DNA of 64,000 nt, from positions 1 through 64,000 of the forward strand of contig JAOPYO010000021.1 in assembly GCA_025964575.1 (NCBI GenBank). Reading direction: 5' to 3'. Origin of the DNA: Actinomycetes bacterium. GTDB taxonomy: Bacteria > Actinomycetota > Actinomycetes > Streptosporangiales > Streptosporangiaceae. Under the pieces are notes generated by a model. It searched no databases. It saw only the letters and a list, made by a program, of their open reading frames with translations, and had not been told where the DNA came from. Every line of letters begins with the position of its first letter. The first letter of the stretch is position 1. A program made the position numbers and the translations under genes. Of this stretch, positions 41,411-50,197 are shown in pieces.

Positions 41411-43866
41411 CCAAGTCCGGACACTTCGCGCGCGAGGCCATGAACACGTTCGGAGAGTCGGTCGTCCGGCGGGAGGATCCGCGGCTGCTGACCGGTCAGG
41501 GGCGTTATCTGGACGACCTGGGACTGGACGCGCTGGCCGCGGCCTTCGTGCGGTCCCCGCACGCGCATGCCCGCATCGTCGACATCGACGTCGGTGGTGC
41601 CCTGGACGTCGATGGTCTTGTCGCCGTCTACACCTGGGAGGACCTGCCGGGGCGCGTGGGGGAGCCGCTGCCGCTGCTGATCCCGCACCCCGCGCTGACC
41701 CATGGGCGGACCGCCTATCCGCTCGCCCGCGACGTCGTACGCCATGTCGGGGAGCCGATCGTCATGGTGGTGGCGCAGGACCGCTATGTCGCCGAGGACG
41801 CGGCCGAGCGCATCCAGGTCACCTACGAGACGCTGCCTGCGGTCGTGGGCATCGAGAACGCCGCGGACGCCGCACATCTGGTGCATGAGGACGTGCCGGG
41901 CAATATCGGGGCCCGGCTGCTCCAGGAGGTCGGGGACGCGCCCGCCGCGATCGACGCCGCCCCGCACGTCCTGGAGTTCCGGCTCGACATCGAGCGCAGC
42001 GCGTCCATGCCGCTTGAGGGCCGCGGCGTCTACGCGCGGTGGGACGCCGACGACGAGTCGCTGCGGGTCTACTCCTCGACGCAGACCTCGACAAGCGTAC
42101 GGATGGCCATCGCGGCCAAGTTGGAGCTCTCACCGAACAAGGTGGAGGTGATCGCGCCGGACGTGGGCGGCGGGTTCGGCGTCAAGATCGTGCACCCCTG
42201 GCCTGAGGAGGTCCTGATCCCCTGGGCGGCCCGGCTGCTCGGCAGGGAACTCAAATGGACCGAGGACCGGCGCGAGCATTTCGTGTCGAGCGCCCATGAG
42301 CGCGGCCAGGTCCAGTTCGTGCGGGTCGGTTTCGACGACGCCGGCCGGGTTCTCGGCATGGACGTGCGGATCCTGCACGACCACGGCGCGTACACCCCGT
42401 ACGGCATCATCATCCCGATCATCACCTCGACGCAGTTGCTCGGCCCGTACAAGATCGGTGCCTACCGGGCGGAGGTGACCAGCCTCTACACCAACACCGT
42501 CATCGTCACGCCGTACCGCGGCGCGGGCCGCCCGCAGGGCGTGTTCTGCATGGAGCGCACGATGGACCGCATCGCCCGCCATCTCGGCCTGGACCGGGCC
42601 GACGTGCGCGCGGTCAACTTCATCCAGCCCGACGAGTTCCCCTTCGACCAGGGCCTGATCTTCCAGGACGGGCGGCCGCTCATCTACGACTCCGGCGACT
42701 ATCCGGAGATGCTGCGCAAGGCCAAGGAGCTCATCGACTGGGACGGCTTCGAGGCGGTGCGCGCCGCGGCGGCGGCCGAGGGCAGGCGGATCGGCATCGG
42801 GCTGGCCTGTTATGTGGAAGGTACCGGGGTGGGCCCGTACGAGGGCGGTCATGTCGAGGTCGACTCGTCCGGGCAGGTGCACGTCTCCACCGGTCTCACC
42901 TCGCAGGGGCAGGGCCACCAGACCGTGTTCGCCCAGATCGCCGCCACCGAGCTGGGCGTGCCCATCGAGGACGTCCATGTGACGACCGGGGACACCCGGC
43001 GGTTCGGCTACGCGGTCGGCACGTTCGCGTCCCGGGCGGCGGTGATGAGCGGCAACGCGATCGCGCTCGCCACACGCAAGCTGCGGGACAAGGCGCTGCG
43101 CATCGCCGGAGAGGCACTGGAGGCGGACCCGCGCGACCTGGAGATCGTCGACGGAGTGGTCCAGGTACGCGGGAACCCATCGGCGGCGATCCCGCTGCGC
43201 ACCGTCGCGGTGCTGTCCAACCCTCTGCGGTACGCCTTCGACGAGGAGGCGCAGCGAGCCACCCAGTTCGCCTCCCGGATGGGCGGGACCGCCGACCAGC
43301 CCCCGGTAGCGGCCGGTGAGGAACCCGGGCTGGAGGGCAAGGACTACTACTCACCGGTGCGCTCGACGTTCGCCGCCGGCATGCACGCCGCCATCGTCGA
43401 GGTGGATCAGGACACGGCCGAGGTGCGGATCCTGCGGTACGCCGTCGTGCACGACTGCGGGCGGCTCATCAACCCCATGATCGTCGAAGGGCAGATCCAC
43501 GGGGGAGTGGCGCAGGGCGTCGCCGGGGCCCTCTACGAGCGGATGGTCTACGACGAGTCGGGGCAGTTGCTCAACGCCTCGTTCATGGACTTCCTGATGC
43601 CCTACGCCACCGAGATACCGCGGATCGAGACCGACCATCTGGAGACGCCCTCGCCGCTGAATCCACTCGGCATCAAGGGGGCGGGCGAAGCGGGGGTCAT
43701 CCCGGTCTCCGCCGTCATCGCCGCCGCCATCGAGGACGCCGAGGGCTTCCGGATCTCAGCGATGCCCATCTCCCCGGACGAACTCTTCCACCTGCGCATT
43801 GCCCAGGCTCGAGAGCCGGCGGGGTTGCTCGGGGAGCGGGGGACCTCAACCCCGCCGGCTCTGTGA
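41407..43866 (+). CDS. Molybdenum hydroxylase large subunit (form II CoxL / xanthine dehydrogenase type)
   Basis: An 819-residue catalytic subunit. GGGFGVK at 254-260 and PYRGAGRP at 369-376 mark the molybdopterin site; the AYRGAGR-like loop is the form II type, not the AYRCSFR loop of true aerobic CO dehydrogenase. KGAGEAG near the C-terminus carries the catalytic glutamate. It therefore hydroxylates an N-heterocycle or aldehyde rather than CO. The PucR and NCS2 neighbours suggest a purine or pyrimidine. The ATG at 41407 overlaps the 2Fe-2S gene stop. The accessory genes are 25 kb away at 12-16 kb. Confidence 0.92.
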   Translation: MTKSGHFAREAMNTFGESVVRREDPRLLTGQGRYLDDLGLDALAAAFVRSPHAHARIVDIDVGGALDVDGLVAVYTWEDLPGRVGEPLPLLIPHPALTHGRTAYPLARDVVRHVGEPIVMVVAQDRYVAEDAAERIQVTYETLPAVVGIENAADAAHLVHEDVPGNIGARLLQEVGDAPAAIDAAPHVLEFRLDIERSASMPLEGRGVYARWDADDESLRVYSSTQTSTSVRMAIAAKLELSPNKVEVIAPDVGGGFGVKIVHPWPEEVLIPWAARLLGRELKWTEDRREHFVSSAHERGQVQFVRVGFDDAGRVLGMDVRILHDHGAYTPYGIIIPIITSTQLLGPYKIGAYRAEVTSLYTNTVIVTPYRGAGRPQGVFCMERTMDRIARHLGLDRADVRAVNFIQPDEFPFDQGLIFQDGRPLIYDSGDYPEMLRKAKELIDWDGFEAVRAAAAAEGRRIGIGLACYVEGTGVGPYEGGHVEVDSSGQVHVSTGLTSQGQGHQTVFAQIAATELGVPIEDVHVTTGDTRRFGYAVGTFASRAAVMSGNAIALATRKLRDKALRIAGEALEADPRDLEIVDGVVQVRGNPSAAIPLRTVAVLSNPLRYAFDEEAQRATQFASRMGGTADQPPVAAGEEPGLEGKDYYSPVRSTFAAGMHAAIVEVDQDTAEVRILRYAVVHDCGRLINPMIVEGQIHGGVAQGVAGALYERMVYDESGQLLNASFMDFLMPYATEIPRIETDHLETPSPLNPLGIKGAGEAGVIPVSAVIAAAIEDAEGFRISAMPISPDELFHLRIAQAREPAGLLGERGTSTPPAL

Positions 43867-43947
43867 ACCATAGTGCGCTTTACTCGGCCGTTGGGGTCGT
43901 TTGAAGATCTCGTTATCGTCGCCGTGACCTGAGCGGAAGGCCGGCCG

Positions 43948-43965
43948 GGCCGGATTCATCCGGCC
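43948..43965. terminator. Convergent hairpin after the hydroxylase operon
   Basis: GGCCGGAT (43948-43955), loop TC, ATCCGGCC (43958-43965), a strong 8-bp stem between the convergent hydroxylase and deacetylase genes. It overlaps the deacetylase stop codon. A U-tract is lacking, as is common in GC-rich actinomycetes. Confidence 0.5.
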
Positions 43966-44870
43966 TGGTGGAAGTAACCGGCAGGAAGATAGTCCTTGAG
44001 CGCGGCAGGCCTGTAGCCCTGCTTCTGGATGCGGTGGAGCAGCGTCCGGAAGTCTCTCGCCATGTGGGGCTTGAAGTGGACCAGGATGATGTCTCCGGAG
44101 TGCAGACCGCCGGCCACCTGGTAGGCGAGGTTGCCGTGCTCGGAGGTCTCGCGCCAGAAGAAGATCGCTTTCATGCCGCAGGCCCGGGCGGCGCTGCGGG
44201 TCGTGGTGTTGGACGCACCGTACGGGGCCCGGAACAGCGTGGGGCGCGTGCCGTACTGCGTGGCGTAGATGTCGGCGGTCTTGCAGATCTGGTACTTCTG
44301 CCGCGCGTAGGACAGCCGGGTCATCAACGGGTGCGTCATCGAATGGTCCTCGATCAGAGCCCCGGCCTGCTGAAGCCGCCGGAAGTAGCCGTAGTCACCC
44401 TTCGCGGCGTCGTTCATCAGGAACACGGTGATCGGGATCTCACGGTCCTTGATGAGCTGGACGAAGTCGCGGTCCTTCTGCCAGCCGTCGTCGATGGTGA
44501 TGAAGACGACCTTGTCCTTGGTCGTGATCTTGCTGATCACGGGCGGCAGTGCACCGCGCGCCTGTCGCGGCGGCCCGTCGGTGCCCGGAGAGGGCGAGCT
44601 GGAAGTGGGTGAGCTAAAAGTGGGTGAGCTGGGAGTGGGTGAGCTGGGAGTGGGTGACGCCGACCGTCCCGCGCCGACACCCGGTGCCGTTGGGGTGGGC
44701 GCCCCGGTCACCGGATCCTGCCCGGGAGTCGCCTGCGTGGAGGTCACCGGCGCCGCGGCCGATGTTCCACGCGCGACGTGTGCCGCGCAGCCGGCCAGCC
44801 CTCCGGTGGTCAATGCCGCCACGCTGATGGCGGCCGCCGCGCGGGAAGTACGGTTTCGACCGGATGCCAT
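43956..44870 (-). CDS. Lipoprotein polysaccharide deacetylase (NodB domain) 1
   Basis: A 304-residue protein with a lipoprotein signal (lipobox LAGC near residue 27), a Pro/Ser/Thr-rich linker with pentapeptide repeats, and a NodB domain. Metal and catalytic motifs are present: TIDDGW, HSMTH, RAPYG and LVHF. It would remove N- or O-acetyl groups from peptidoglycan or another surface glycan outside the cell. The ATG at 44870 has AAAGGGGA upstream. A paralogue lies 122 bases upstream on the same strand. Confidence 0.88.
   Translation of the reverse strand: MASGRNRTSRAAAAISVAALTTGGLAGCAAHVARGTSAAAPVTSTQATPGQDPVTGAPTPTAPGVGAGRSASPTPSSPTPSSPTFSSPTSSSPSPGTDGPPRQARGALPPVISKITTKDKVVFITIDDGWQKDRDFVQLIKDREIPITVFLMNDAAKGDYGYFRRLQQAGALIEDHSMTHPLMTRLSYARQKYQICKTADIYATQYGTRPTLFRAPYGASNTTTRSAARACGMKAIFFWRETSEHGNLAYQVAGGLHSGDIILVHFKPHMARDFRTLLHRIQKQGYRPAALKDYLPAGYFHQAG
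44596..44655 (-). repeat. Four 15-bp tandem repeats encoding a PTxSS linker
   Basis: Four 15-base units (consensus GAGCTGGGAGTGGGT on the plus strand) at 44596, 44611, 44626 and 44641. On the coding strand they give repeated PTPSS/PTFSS/PTSSS pentapeptides in the deacetylase linker. Copy number is likely to vary between strains by slippage. Confidence 0.88.
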
Positions 44871-44992
44871 GAACAATCCCCTTTGTCCCATTGATCAAGG
44901 CACCAGCCTGGTGGGCTCCGACCATGATCCGACCCAATAGACGAAGCTCTTTACTGTGATGTGACCATGAGCAGGTTCGGGATGTGCTCTGT

Positions 44993-45859
44993 TCATCCGG
45001 TCTTCACCGGCGTTCCGGCCGGCTGTTGGTCGGGTGCGTTGCCCCCGAGGGAGACCGGCAGATAGTTCTGGATGGCCGCGGGCCGGAAACCCTGCTGGCG
45101 GACCCAGCCGAGGACCGTCTGGAAATCCTTGGCGAGGCCCGGCCGGTAGTGCATCAGCATGATGTCGCCCGCACGGAAGCCCGTGCCGCCGTCCGCGCGC
45201 GCGAACGCGTTGTGAACCCCCTGCGGGGACTTGGTGCCGTTGTAGAACTCCGCGGACCAGATCAGGATCGACTTGATCCCGCAGGCGGCCGCGGCCTGCC
45301 GGGTGAGCTGGTTGAACGACCCGAACGGCGGCCGGAAGATCTGCGGGCGCCGGCCGTACTGGGCGGCGATGATGTCGCCGGTCTCACAGATCTCCTTCTT
45401 CTGCCGGTCCAGCGGCAGGACCGCCATGTTGGGGTGGTGAAGGGTGTGGTTCTCCAGTTGCGAACCGGCGTGCTTGAGCGCCCAGAAGTACTCGTAGTGG
45501 CCCTTGGCCGCGTCGTTGGTCAGGAAGGTCAGGATCGGGACCTTCTGCTGCCGCACGATGTCGACGAAGCCGGGGTCGTGTTCCCAGCCATCGTCGATCG
45601 TCAGGAACACGACTTTGTCCTGGGTCTTGATCTGGTTGATGACGGTGGGCAGTCCGTCGGGACTCTTCACCGGAAGCGTCCAGGTGCCGGGCTTGGGGCG
45701 TTCCCACTGCTGATCGGCCACGTCGGCGGCGAGCCTGCTGCGCAGCGAGGGTCCGTCCGAACCACTCATGGACTGTGATCTGATCTCCGGCCAGGCGCCG
45801 GCGCCGACGCCGAGCACCCCGGCGATCAGACATGAGACCAGTGGGATCTTCCCTCGCAT
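44993..45859 (-). CDS. Polysaccharide deacetylase (NodB domain) 2
   Basis: A 288-residue paralogue of the neighbouring deacetylase: N-terminal signal-anchor (PLVSCLIAGVLGVGAGAW), short linker and a NodB domain with LTIDDGW, HTLHH, RPPFG and LMHY motifs. It has no lipobox. The ATG at 45859 has GGAGAGG at 10 bases; the GTG at 45868 is too close to it. The shared VKSPDGLPTVINQIKTQDKV segment parallels the first copy, so a tandem duplication followed by divergence is likely. Confidence 0.87.
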   Translation of the reverse strand: MRGKIPLVSCLIAGVLGVGAGAWPEIRSQSMSGSDGPSLRSRLAADVADQQWERPKPGTWTLPVKSPDGLPTVINQIKTQDKVVFLTIDDGWEHDPGFVDIVRQQKVPILTFLTNDAAKGHYEYFWALKHAGSQLENHTLHHPNMAVLPLDRQKKEICETGDIIAAQYGRRPQIFRPPFGSFNQLTRQAAAACGIKSILIWSAEFYNGTKSPQGVHNAFARADGGTGFRAGDIMLMHYRPGLAKDFQTVLGWVRQQGFRPAAIQNYLPVSLGGNAPDQQPAGTPVKTG

Positions 45860-46082
45860 CGGTCGCACCTCTCCGCATTTGTCACCACCGGCCAGCTCTG
45901 GCGGAGGTTACGCCCCTTTTGATCGTTAGATGTCGCTTACACGCCGTAGGTTCGCACATCGTCCGCTGGGGCGGCGTGGGGCGCCACTCGGGGCGGCCCG
46001 GAGGCCCGATCGACAGCCCATCGCGGGGGGCTCGGCAGATGTTGCCGTTCGCGCCGTCGAAGGCGTTCTCTAAGGTCGGTCT

Positions 46083-46754
46083 ATGAAGGTCAACGGCAGT
46101 GCGACGGTGGCGGCCCCGCTGGGCCTGGTCTGGGAGGCCCTGCAGGATCCTGCGGTGCTGGTGCGTACGATCCCCGGATGTCAGCGGCTGGAGGCCACCG
46201 GCGCCGACACGTACAAGATGACGGTCACCGCCGGGGTGGCCTCGATCAAGGGCACCTACGTCGGGCAGGTCGCCCTCGCCGAGCCCGATCCGCCGCACTC
46301 CTTCGTGTTGCGCGCGCAGGGCCAGGGGGCGCCGGGCACGGTCGATGCCACGGTGCTGGTGCGCCTGTCGGATGGTGACGGCGGGGGTGCGGGCGGAAGC
46401 AGGACGCTGGTGGAATACGACGCCGACGCCGTCGTCGGCGGGATGATCGGCGGGGTCGGCCAGCGCATGCTGAGCACCGTCGCCAAACGGACCGCCGGGG
46501 AGTTCTTCGCCGCCGTCGAGCGCGCGCTGATCGAGCGGTCGGTGCCGGAACAGATCCCGGCTCCGGTGGCCCAGACGGCACCGGACCTGGTCACCCCGTC
46601 CGGTGGCGTGGGGGCGGTCTATGCCGCCCCGACGAAGGCCGGGCGAACCGAGTCGATCGCCCGGGCGATGACCATGGCGTTCGCCTGGGGTGGGTTCGTC
46701 GCACTCGGGGGAGTCGCCGTCGGCTACGCGCTGGGCCGGAAGGCGCGCCGATAG
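46083..46754 (+). CDS. coxG: CoxG-like SRPBCC membrane protein
   Basis: A 223-residue protein with a CoxG/SRPBCC domain (MKVNGSATVAAPLGLVWEAL, VLVRTIPGCQRLE) and a C-terminal transmembrane anchor (MAFAWGGFVALGGVAVGYAL). CoxG anchors CO dehydrogenase-type molybdenum hydroxylases to the membrane or delivers lipid quinone to them. It lies 2.2 kb from the hydroxylase genes, separated by two deacetylase genes on the other strand, and is probably part of the same system. Confidence 0.87.
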   Translation: MKVNGSATVAAPLGLVWEALQDPAVLVRTIPGCQRLEATGADTYKMTVTAGVASIKGTYVGQVALAEPDPPHSFVLRAQGQGAPGTVDATVLVRLSDGDGGGAGGSRTLVEYDADAVVGGMIGGVGQRMLSTVAKRTAGEFFAAVERALIERSVPEQIPAPVAQTAPDLVTPSGGVGAVYAAPTKAGRTESIARAMTMAFAWGGFVALGGVAVGYALGRKARR

Positions 46755-46778
46755 CCCCGAGTCCGGCCGCAACGAAAA

Positions 46779-46820
46779 CCTCCGTGATCATGCGATCAAT
46801 TGATCGCATGATCACGGAGG
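46779..46820. terminator. Perfect 42-bp palindrome between convergent genes
   Basis: From 46779 to 46820 the sequence equals its own reverse complement without mismatch: each arm has 21 bases, starting CCTCCGTGATCATGCGATCA, with no loop. It sits between the CoxG gene and the convergent FKBP gene, where it can act as a bidirectional terminator; four A residues precede it on the plus strand (useful for the minus transcript). Its length and perfection are unusual. Confidence 0.75.
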
Positions 46821-46859
46821 GGGTGGATCACCGGGCGGTCGGCCCGATGGCCACGGGTC

Positions 46860-47234
46860 TCAGTTGACCGCTACCAGGTCCACCACGAAGATCAGTGTCT
46901 CGCCGGGCTTGATCGCTCCGCCGGCGCCACGGTCGCCGTAGCCCAGGTGCGGCGGGATCACGAGCTTGCGCCGTCCGCCGACCTTCATGCCCTGCACGCC
47001 CATGTCCCAGCCTTTGATGACCTGGCCGCCGCCGAGCAGGAACTCGAAGGTGCCGCCCCGGTTCCAGGACGCGTCGAACTCCTCGCCCGTGGAGAAGGCG
47101 ACGCCGACGTAGTGCACGGACACGTTGGACCCCTTGGTGGCCTCCGCGCCATCGCCGACGGTGAGGTCGGTGACGTCGAGGTGGGCGGGCGGCTGCCCTT
47201 CGGGGAAGTCGATCTCGGGCCGTTCAAGCGCCAT
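46860..47234 (-). CDS. FKBP-type peptidyl-prolyl cis-trans isomerase
   Basis: A 124-residue single-domain FKBP with VSVHYVGVAFSTGEEFDASW, FLLGGGQVIKGWDMGVQGMK and KLVIPPHLGYGDRGAGGAI, the canonical active-site segments. It has no signal peptide and so is probably cytoplasmic. It accelerates proline isomerisation in protein folding. The promoter is shared with the divergent FrnE-like gene. Confidence 0.95.
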   Translation of the reverse strand: MALERPEIDFPEGQPPAHLDVTDLTVGDGAEATKGSNVSVHYVGVAFSTGEEFDASWNRGGTFEFLLGGGQVIKGWDMGVQGMKVGGRRKLVIPPHLGYGDRGAGGAIKPGETLIFVVDLVAVN

Positions 47235-47305
47235 CGCTAAGGCTCCCGGATGGTTTGTTTTTGGATATGACCGACGTTCACCCTAGTAGGTGCCGTGGAG
47301 TGGGA

Positions 47306-47977
47306 ATGGAGCGGCGCCGCCGCCTGTTGCCGAGGAGCGTGAACGTAGAGATCTTCGCTGACGTCGTCTGCCCGTGGTGCTACCTGGGACAGGCACGGTT
47401 CCGTCAAGCTCTGGCGACCTTCGACGACGATGTCCAGGTGACCTGGCGCCCGTTCCGGCTGGACCCGGACGCCCCGGTGACCGCGACCCCGGCCACCCCC
47501 CATCTGGCGGTCAAGTTCGGTGGTGCGGAGCGTGTCGCCGAGGCCTACGACCGGCTGCGCGGGCTGGCCGCCGCCGAGGGCCTTCCGTATGAGCCGGAGC
47601 GCGGCATGCACGTCAACACCGGCGACGCGCATCGGGTGATCTGGCTGGCCGGCCGCGAGGGCGGCCCAGCTCTGCAGGACGCGGTGGCCGAGCGGCTGTT
47701 CCGCGGGCAGCACGCGGAGGGCCGCGATCTCGGCGATGCCGGGACCCTCGCCGAGCTGGCAGGTTCCGCCGGTCTGGCGCCCGAGGCCGTACGGTCCCTG
47801 CTCTCCTCCGAGGAGGGTCTCGCCGAGCTGGAGCAGGACCTCGAACGGGCCCTTGAGCTCGGTATCACCGGCGTTCCGTTCTTCCTCTTCGAGGGCACCT
47901 GGGGGGTGTCCGGAGCGCAGTCGGCGGAGACCCTGACGGGGGCCCTCCGCGAGGTGGCCGGCAACCTCACGAGCTGA
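47306..47977 (+). CDS. DsbA family oxidoreductase (FrnE-like)
   Basis: A thioredoxin-fold protein with an inserted helical domain: VNVEIFADVVCPWCYLGQ with active-site CPWC, and the cis-proline in GITGVPFFLFEG. It is cytoplasmic, in a family that includes FrnE polyketide oxidoreductases and glutathione S-transferase kappa-like enzymes; the substrate is unknown. The ATG at 47306 has GGAG five bases upstream. A GTG at 47339 would start directly at VNVEIFAD and is also plausible. Confidence 0.87.
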   Translation: MERRRRLLPRSVNVEIFADVVCPWCYLGQARFRQALATFDDDVQVTWRPFRLDPDAPVTATPATPHLAVKFGGAERVAEAYDRLRGLAAAEGLPYEPERGMHVNTGDAHRVIWLAGREGGPALQDAVAERLFRGQHAEGRDLGDAGTLAELAGSAGLAPEAVRSLLSSEEGLAELEQDLERALELGITGVPFFLFEGTWGVSGAQSAETLTGALREVAGNLTS

Positions 47978-48055
47978 CTCGCCCGACGCCGGGCCGTCGT
48001 GTTGGCAGAACTCGACGATTCGCGTTGGAGCCCCCGGCCGGTAAATGTAGGTGTC

Positions 48056-50197
48056 ATGGAATCCCCGGCACGGCAGAACAGGGGCGGCATCCGGATCGGC
48101 ATCGACACCGGCGGCACGTTCACCGACGTGGTGGCACTCGATGTGGCCGGTGGGCGGGTCGTCACCACCAAGACGCCCTCCACCCCGGCGGACCCCGCCG
48201 AGGGGTTCATGGCCGGCGTGCACAAGGTGCTCGGGTTGCTCGGCGCCACCGGATCGGACATCACGGCGGTCTCGCACGGGACGACGGTGGCGACCAACCA
48301 GCTCCTCGAGGACCGCATCGGTGACCTCGGCTTCATCACCACGGAAGGCTTCGAGTTCCTGCTGGAGATCGCCCGGCAGAGCGTTCCCGACGGCTATGGC
48401 AACTCCTACTTCTGGGTCAAGCCGCCGCGCATCGTGCCCGTCCACCGGGTGCGCACGGTCGGAGGGCGGCTCGACCACACCGGCGCCGAGCTGAGGCCGT
48501 TCGACGAGACTGGGGCCGTCGCCGTGGCCCGCTGGTTCCGGGACCAGCGCATCGACACCCTCGGAGTCTGCTTCCTGCACTCCTACGCGAACCCGGAGCA
48601 CGAACTGCGGATGCGGGACGTGCTGCGCCGGGAGCATCCCGCCGCCGTGATCTCGCTGTCCTGCGAGGTGCTGCGCGAGTACCGGGAGTACGAGCGGTCC
48701 GTCACCACCCTCGTCGACGCCGCGGTCAAGCCGACCATGATGCGCTACATCGCCCGGATCGCCGAGCGCCTCGGGGGGCCGCCGTTCTATGTGATGAAGA
48801 GCAACGGGGGAGTGCTGTCGGCCGAGGAGGTCGTGCACCAGCCGATCACCACGGTGTTGTCCGGACCCGCAGCGGGGGCGCTCGGGGCCGCCCTGGTCGC
48901 CCGTACGGCCGGCCGGGACTCGGTCATCACCCTGGACGGCGGCGGAACCTCGACGGACGTGGCGGTGGTGCTCGACGGGGAGCCGACGCTCACCACGGAG
49001 GGTTCGATCGGCCGGTTCCCCTCCAAGATCCCGATGATCGATATCGTCACCGTCGGCGCGGGGGGCGGCTCGATCGCGTGGACCTCCCCGGAGGGCACGC
49101 TCAAGGTAGGGCCGCGCAGTGCCGGAGCCGATCCGGGACCGCTCTGTTATGGACGGGGTGGCGGTGACGTCACGGTGACCGACGCGCACGTCTTTCTCGG
49201 CAGGGTTCCACCCCATCTGCTCGGCGGTGAGATCTCACTGGACGCCGAGGCGGCCCGGGCGGGCATCGAGGCGCTCGCCGCCACCCTCGACCTGACTCCG
49301 GAGCGAGCGGCCACCGGGATCCTCGAGATCTCCGCCTGGAACCAGGCCAACGCCATCCGGCAGATCACGGTCAAACGGGGCCTGGACGTGCGGGACTATC
49401 CGATGGTGGCGTTCGGCGGTTCCGGCCCGTTGCTGGTCTGCCGGTTGATGGACATCCTGGGCCTGCCCACCGTGATCGTCCCGGAGAACCCCGGGAACCT
49501 GTCCGCGTTCGGGCTGCTCACCGTGGACGTGAAGAACGACTACGTCCAGACGTATGTGGCCCGCGACACCGAGCTCGACCCGGCCGCCGTGGCCGGGGTG
49601 CTGGCGGACCTGGAGCGCCAGGCGACCGTCGCGCTGGACAGGGAGGGCTTCGACGCCACGGTCCACCGTCTCGTCCGGTCGGCGGACCTGCGCTACTACG
49701 GTCAAGCCTTCGAGGTGCGGGTCTCGGCGCCCGAAGGCCCGATCGACGCGGACTTCCGCGCCGAGGTCGTACGGCGTTTCCAGGACGAGCACGAGCGGCT
49801 CTACGGCTACTGCTACCGTGACGACCCACGTCATCCGGTGGAATGGGTCAACCTGCGGGTCTCCGGCATCGGCCCGATCAAGCGCCCCGAGCTCACGGAG
49901 CTGCCGTGGCCGGTGGGTGCCGCATCGACGAGACCGGCGTTCCGGCGGGTCTTCTTCGAGGACGAGCTTTCCGAGGTCTGGGACGACAGCGGCTGGCAGG
50001 AGTGCTCCGTCCACCAACGCGAGGAGCTCAGGCGCGGCGACCTGGTCGCCGGTCCGGCGGTCATCGAGGAGTTCGGCTCCACCCTTCCGGTGCACCCTGG
50101 CTTCGCCGCCACCGTGGACGCCTACGGCAACTTGATCGTGGCCCGTTTCAGTGCCGGCACCAATGGCGAGATCACGGCGGAAGAGGGGCAGCGATGA
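48056..50197 (+). CDS. hyuA: Hydantoinase/oxoprolinase A family protein
   Basis: A 713-residue protein with the ATP-binding start RIGIDTGGTFTDVVALD, SHGTTVATNQLLE and LDGGGTSTDVAVVLDG, matching HyuA/5-oxoprolinase/acetone carboxylase beta. With HyuB it hydrolyses or carboxylates a cyclic amide or ketone using ATP. The exact substrate cannot be read from sequence; N-methylhydantoin, 5-oxoproline and acetone-like compounds are all in the family. It overlaps hyuB (ATGA). Confidence 0.92.
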   Translation: MESPARQNRGGIRIGIDTGGTFTDVVALDVAGGRVVTTKTPSTPADPAEGFMAGVHKVLGLLGATGSDITAVSHGTTVATNQLLEDRIGDLGFITTEGFEFLLEIARQSVPDGYGNSYFWVKPPRIVPVHRVRTVGGRLDHTGAELRPFDETGAVAVARWFRDQRIDTLGVCFLHSYANPEHELRMRDVLRREHPAAVISLSCEVLREYREYERSVTTLVDAAVKPTMMRYIARIAERLGGPPFYVMKSNGGVLSAEEVVHQPITTVLSGPAAGALGAALVARTAGRDSVITLDGGGTSTDVAVVLDGEPTLTTEGSIGRFPSKIPMIDIVTVGAGGGSIAWTSPEGTLKVGPRSAGADPGPLCYGRGGGDVTVTDAHVFLGRVPPHLLGGEISLDAEAARAGIEALAATLDLTPERAATGILEISAWNQANAIRQITVKRGLDVRDYPMVAFGGSGPLLVCRLMDILGLPTVIVPENPGNLSAFGLLTVDVKNDYVQTYVARDTELDPAAVAGVLADLERQATVALDREGFDATVHRLVRSADLRYYGQAFEVRVSAPEGPIDADFRAEVVRRFQDEHERLYGYCYRDDPRHPVEWVNLRVSGIGPIKRPELTELPWPVGAASTRPAFRRVFFEDELSEVWDDSGWQECSVHQREELRRGDLVAGPAVIEEFGSTLPVHPGFAATVDAYGNLIVARFSAGTNGEITAEEGQR

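Noticed and set aside
41407-43866. True aerobic CO dehydrogenase
   Set aside because: The catalytic loop is PYRGAGRP rather than AYRCSFR, so the Cu-binding cysteine is missing; it is a form II or xanthine dehydrogenase-type enzyme.
47237-49216. A 659-codon minus-strand frame over the FrnE-like and hyuA genes
   Set aside because: Antisense to two well-supported genes; shadow of GC-rich codon use.
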